From Salinibaculum rarum (GTDB lineage: Archaea > Halobacteriota > Halobacteria > Halobacteriales > Haloarculaceae), in assembly GCF_030505615.1 (NCBI RefSeq), contig NZ_CP129992.1, positions 2,170,001 to 2,234,000 on the forward strand: 64,000 bases of DNA, in the 5' to 3' direction. The notes beneath the pieces were generated by a model. The model made no database searches, was not told the origin of the DNA, and saw only the letters and a list, made by a program, of their open reading frames with translations. Within the stretch, counting starts at the first letter, position 1. Each line of letters begins with the position of its first letter. Both the position numbers and the translations under genes were made by a program. This document shows, piece after piece, positions 62,852-64,000 of the stretch.

Positions 62852-63708
62852 CAGTACCCACCGGGGTCGCCCACGTCGTAGGCCAGCGTCGCCAGCTGTG
62901 CGAACTCCGCGGGTGTGACCGTCCCCGCGCGACGACTCATCAGGTCCTCGTCGGCCGCTTTGACCACCGCGTCGGGCTCGCCCAGCCCGGAGATGTGGGC
63001 CGTGTTCCGGACGGCGTTGCGCATCGTCTTCCGGCGCTGGGTGAACACCGCCTTCAGGAACGACATGAAAAACTCGTCGTCCGGGACCGAGTAGTCGGGG
63101 TCGCGGGGCGTCGTCTGCACGACGGCACTCTCGACGCGTGGCTGTGGGTCGAAGGCTTCCCTTGGCACGGTTTCGGCAACCTCGATGTCCGCGTAGTGGC
63201 CCGCCGTCACCGAGAGGCGGCCGTACTCGTCCTCGCCGGCGTCGGCGGCCATCCGCTCGCCAAACTCCTGCTGGAACATCAACACCAGCGGCCGGCCCGT
63301 CGGCAGCAGCCGGAAGGCAATCTCGCTGGAGATGCCGTACGGCAGGTTCGATACTGAGGCCGTAAACGCCGGAAGGTCGACATCGAGGGCGTCACCCTCG
63401 ACGATTGTGAGCTGTCCTTCGTCGATAGCATCGGCGAACTCCTCCCGGAGGAACGCGGCCAGTTCGGGGTCGCGCTCGATTGCAGTCACGCGGTCGGCGA
63501 CGGCGAGCAGCCGGTCGGTCAGCGCGCCCGTTCCGGCGCCGACTTCGAGGACGTGACTGGTGTCTGCGTCCGCGGGGAGATACCCCGGCAGACGGTCGAG
63601 GACGCGGTCGTCGACCAGGAAGTGCTGGTCGAAGTCCGGATTCCCCCGGACCCCTGCTCGTCGAATCAGTGCGTCCGGGTCGCGGGCGTTCGTCTCTGAC
63701 CCTGCCAT
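62851..63708 (-). CDS. ksgA: 16S rRNA dimethyladenosine transferase KsgA
   Basis: The product is 285 residues. SAM motif LEVGAGTGALTDRL and catalytic NLPYGISSEI identify KsgA/Dim1, which dimethylates two adjacent adenines near the 3' end of 16S rRNA late in 30S assembly. The start overlaps the DUF655 stop by one base and the stop overlaps the methyltransferase gene. Confidence 0.97.
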   Translation of the reverse strand: MAGSETNARDPDALIRRAGVRGNPDFDQHFLVDDRVLDRLPGYLPADADTSHVLEVGAGTGALTDRLLAVADRVTAIERDPELAAFLREEFADAIDEGQLTIVEGDALDVDLPAFTASVSNLPYGISSEIAFRLLPTGRPLVLMFQQEFGERMAADAGEDEYGRLSVTAGHYADIEVAETVPREAFDPQPRVESAVVQTTPRDPDYSVPDDEFFMSFLKAVFTQRRKTMRNAVRNTAHISGLGEPDAVVKAADEDLMSRRAGTVTPAEFAQLATLAYDVGDPGGY

Positions 63709-64000
63709 TACTCCTGGTCGTCCTGACCGACGAACGTCCGGTATTTCAGGTCCTCTTCTTGCAGTTCTTCGAGGATTCGCTCGACAAGCGTCTCTCTGGG
63801 GTTGTGGAGGCCGCTGACGCGCGACTCGACGTCCTCGAAGCTCTGGAACGGCTGGCGCTTGCGCTCGTCCAGGATGGTGTTTCTGAGTTTCTTTCCGATT
63901 CCCGGGAGGAGGTTCAGCTGGTGCAACCGGAGGGTGATGGGCTGGGCTTCGTTGTAGAAGTCGACGAAGCGCTGTTCCTGTTCATCGACGAGGTCCTCGA
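63708..64000 (-). CDS. DUF655 family protein (5' part outside the window)
   Basis: About 97 C-terminal codons are visible, open to the window edge. RFVDFYNEAQPITLRLHQLN and LLPGIGKKLRNTIL are hallmark DUF655, an archaeal family with a helix-hairpin-helix nucleic-acid-binding element. Its constant place before ksgA suggests a role in rRNA or ribosome work. A TTG inside the frame is not the true start because the frame continues upstream with conserved residues. Confidence 0.92.
   Translation of the reverse strand, partial: EDLVDEQEQRFVDFYNEAQPITLRLHQLNLLPGIGKKLRNTILDERKRQPFQSFEDVESRVSGLHNPRETLVERILEELQEEDLKYRTFVGQDDQE

Overview
This window is chromosomal DNA from an extremely halophilic archaeon (class Halobacteria), most likely in or near the Haloarcula/Halomicrobium group. 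The evidence is uniformly acidic proteins (Asp/Glu-rich, few Lys), high G+C in the right four fifths, leaderless genes with a TATA element about 26-30 bases before the start codon, archaeal ribosomal proteins L7Ae, S28e and L24e, TmcA, a HalX response regulator and form III RuBisCO. The genus is inference; the class is well supported.

Bases 1 to about 13,530 look like an integrated accessory island. Its composition is less G+C-rich and its genes are patchy: a VWA protein with a HEAT-like partner, an AAA/DUF4143-type ATPase, a solitary tnpB element, an Mrr-type nuclease gene whose 3' end was replaced by that element, an HTH protein coupled to an unknown protein, a coiled-coil/winged-helix protein, and two convergent tyrosine recombinases. 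It stops at a tRNA-Glu(CTC) gene, whose 3' end faces the island as expected for an integrase target.

Bases 13,600 to 32,800 are core or variable core. They hold a membrane-anchored winged-helix regulator, two paralogous FAD/Fe-S dehydrogenases of the D-lactate/glycolate type (the second divergent from a lactate permease), ThyX, an HTR-like ATPase with a HalX response regulator, an MBL hydrolase, a sensor kinase, a VOC protein, superoxide dismutase, a degenerate 7TM sensor kinase and a photolyase.

Bases 33,000 to 49,400 are central metabolism and translation: aconitase, GluRS, a seven-iron-type ferredoxin, an etfB-etfA-fixCX electron-transfer operon, a wHTH-GNAT protein, a double UspA, DUF456, TmcA, then the rpl7ae-rps28e-rpl24e-ndk operon.

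Bases 49,400 to 64,000 hold a Tat-exported penicillin-acylase-like protein with a small membrane partner and a hemerythrin fused to a truncated adenylate-forming enzyme. Next comes a pentose-bisphosphate module: RuBisCO facing a PfkB kinase and ribose-1,5-bisphosphate isomerase. A reductase/thiolase/DUF35 trio suggests polyhydroxyalkanoate or ketoacyl-CoA metabolism. The window ends with a tandem MetE pair and a DUF655-ksgA-mtq2-like operon.

The least ordinary object is the hemerythrin-acyl-CoA-synthetase-like fusion at 52345-54210, whose nucleotide-binding loop is degenerate and whose C-terminal catalytic lobe is absent. Other unusual features are the reconstructable tnpB insertion, a duplicated 41-residue module in EtfA, an acid-tailed L24e, and several proteins missing textbook catalytic residues (one recombinase, TnpB, one histidine kinase, one MetE paralogue).
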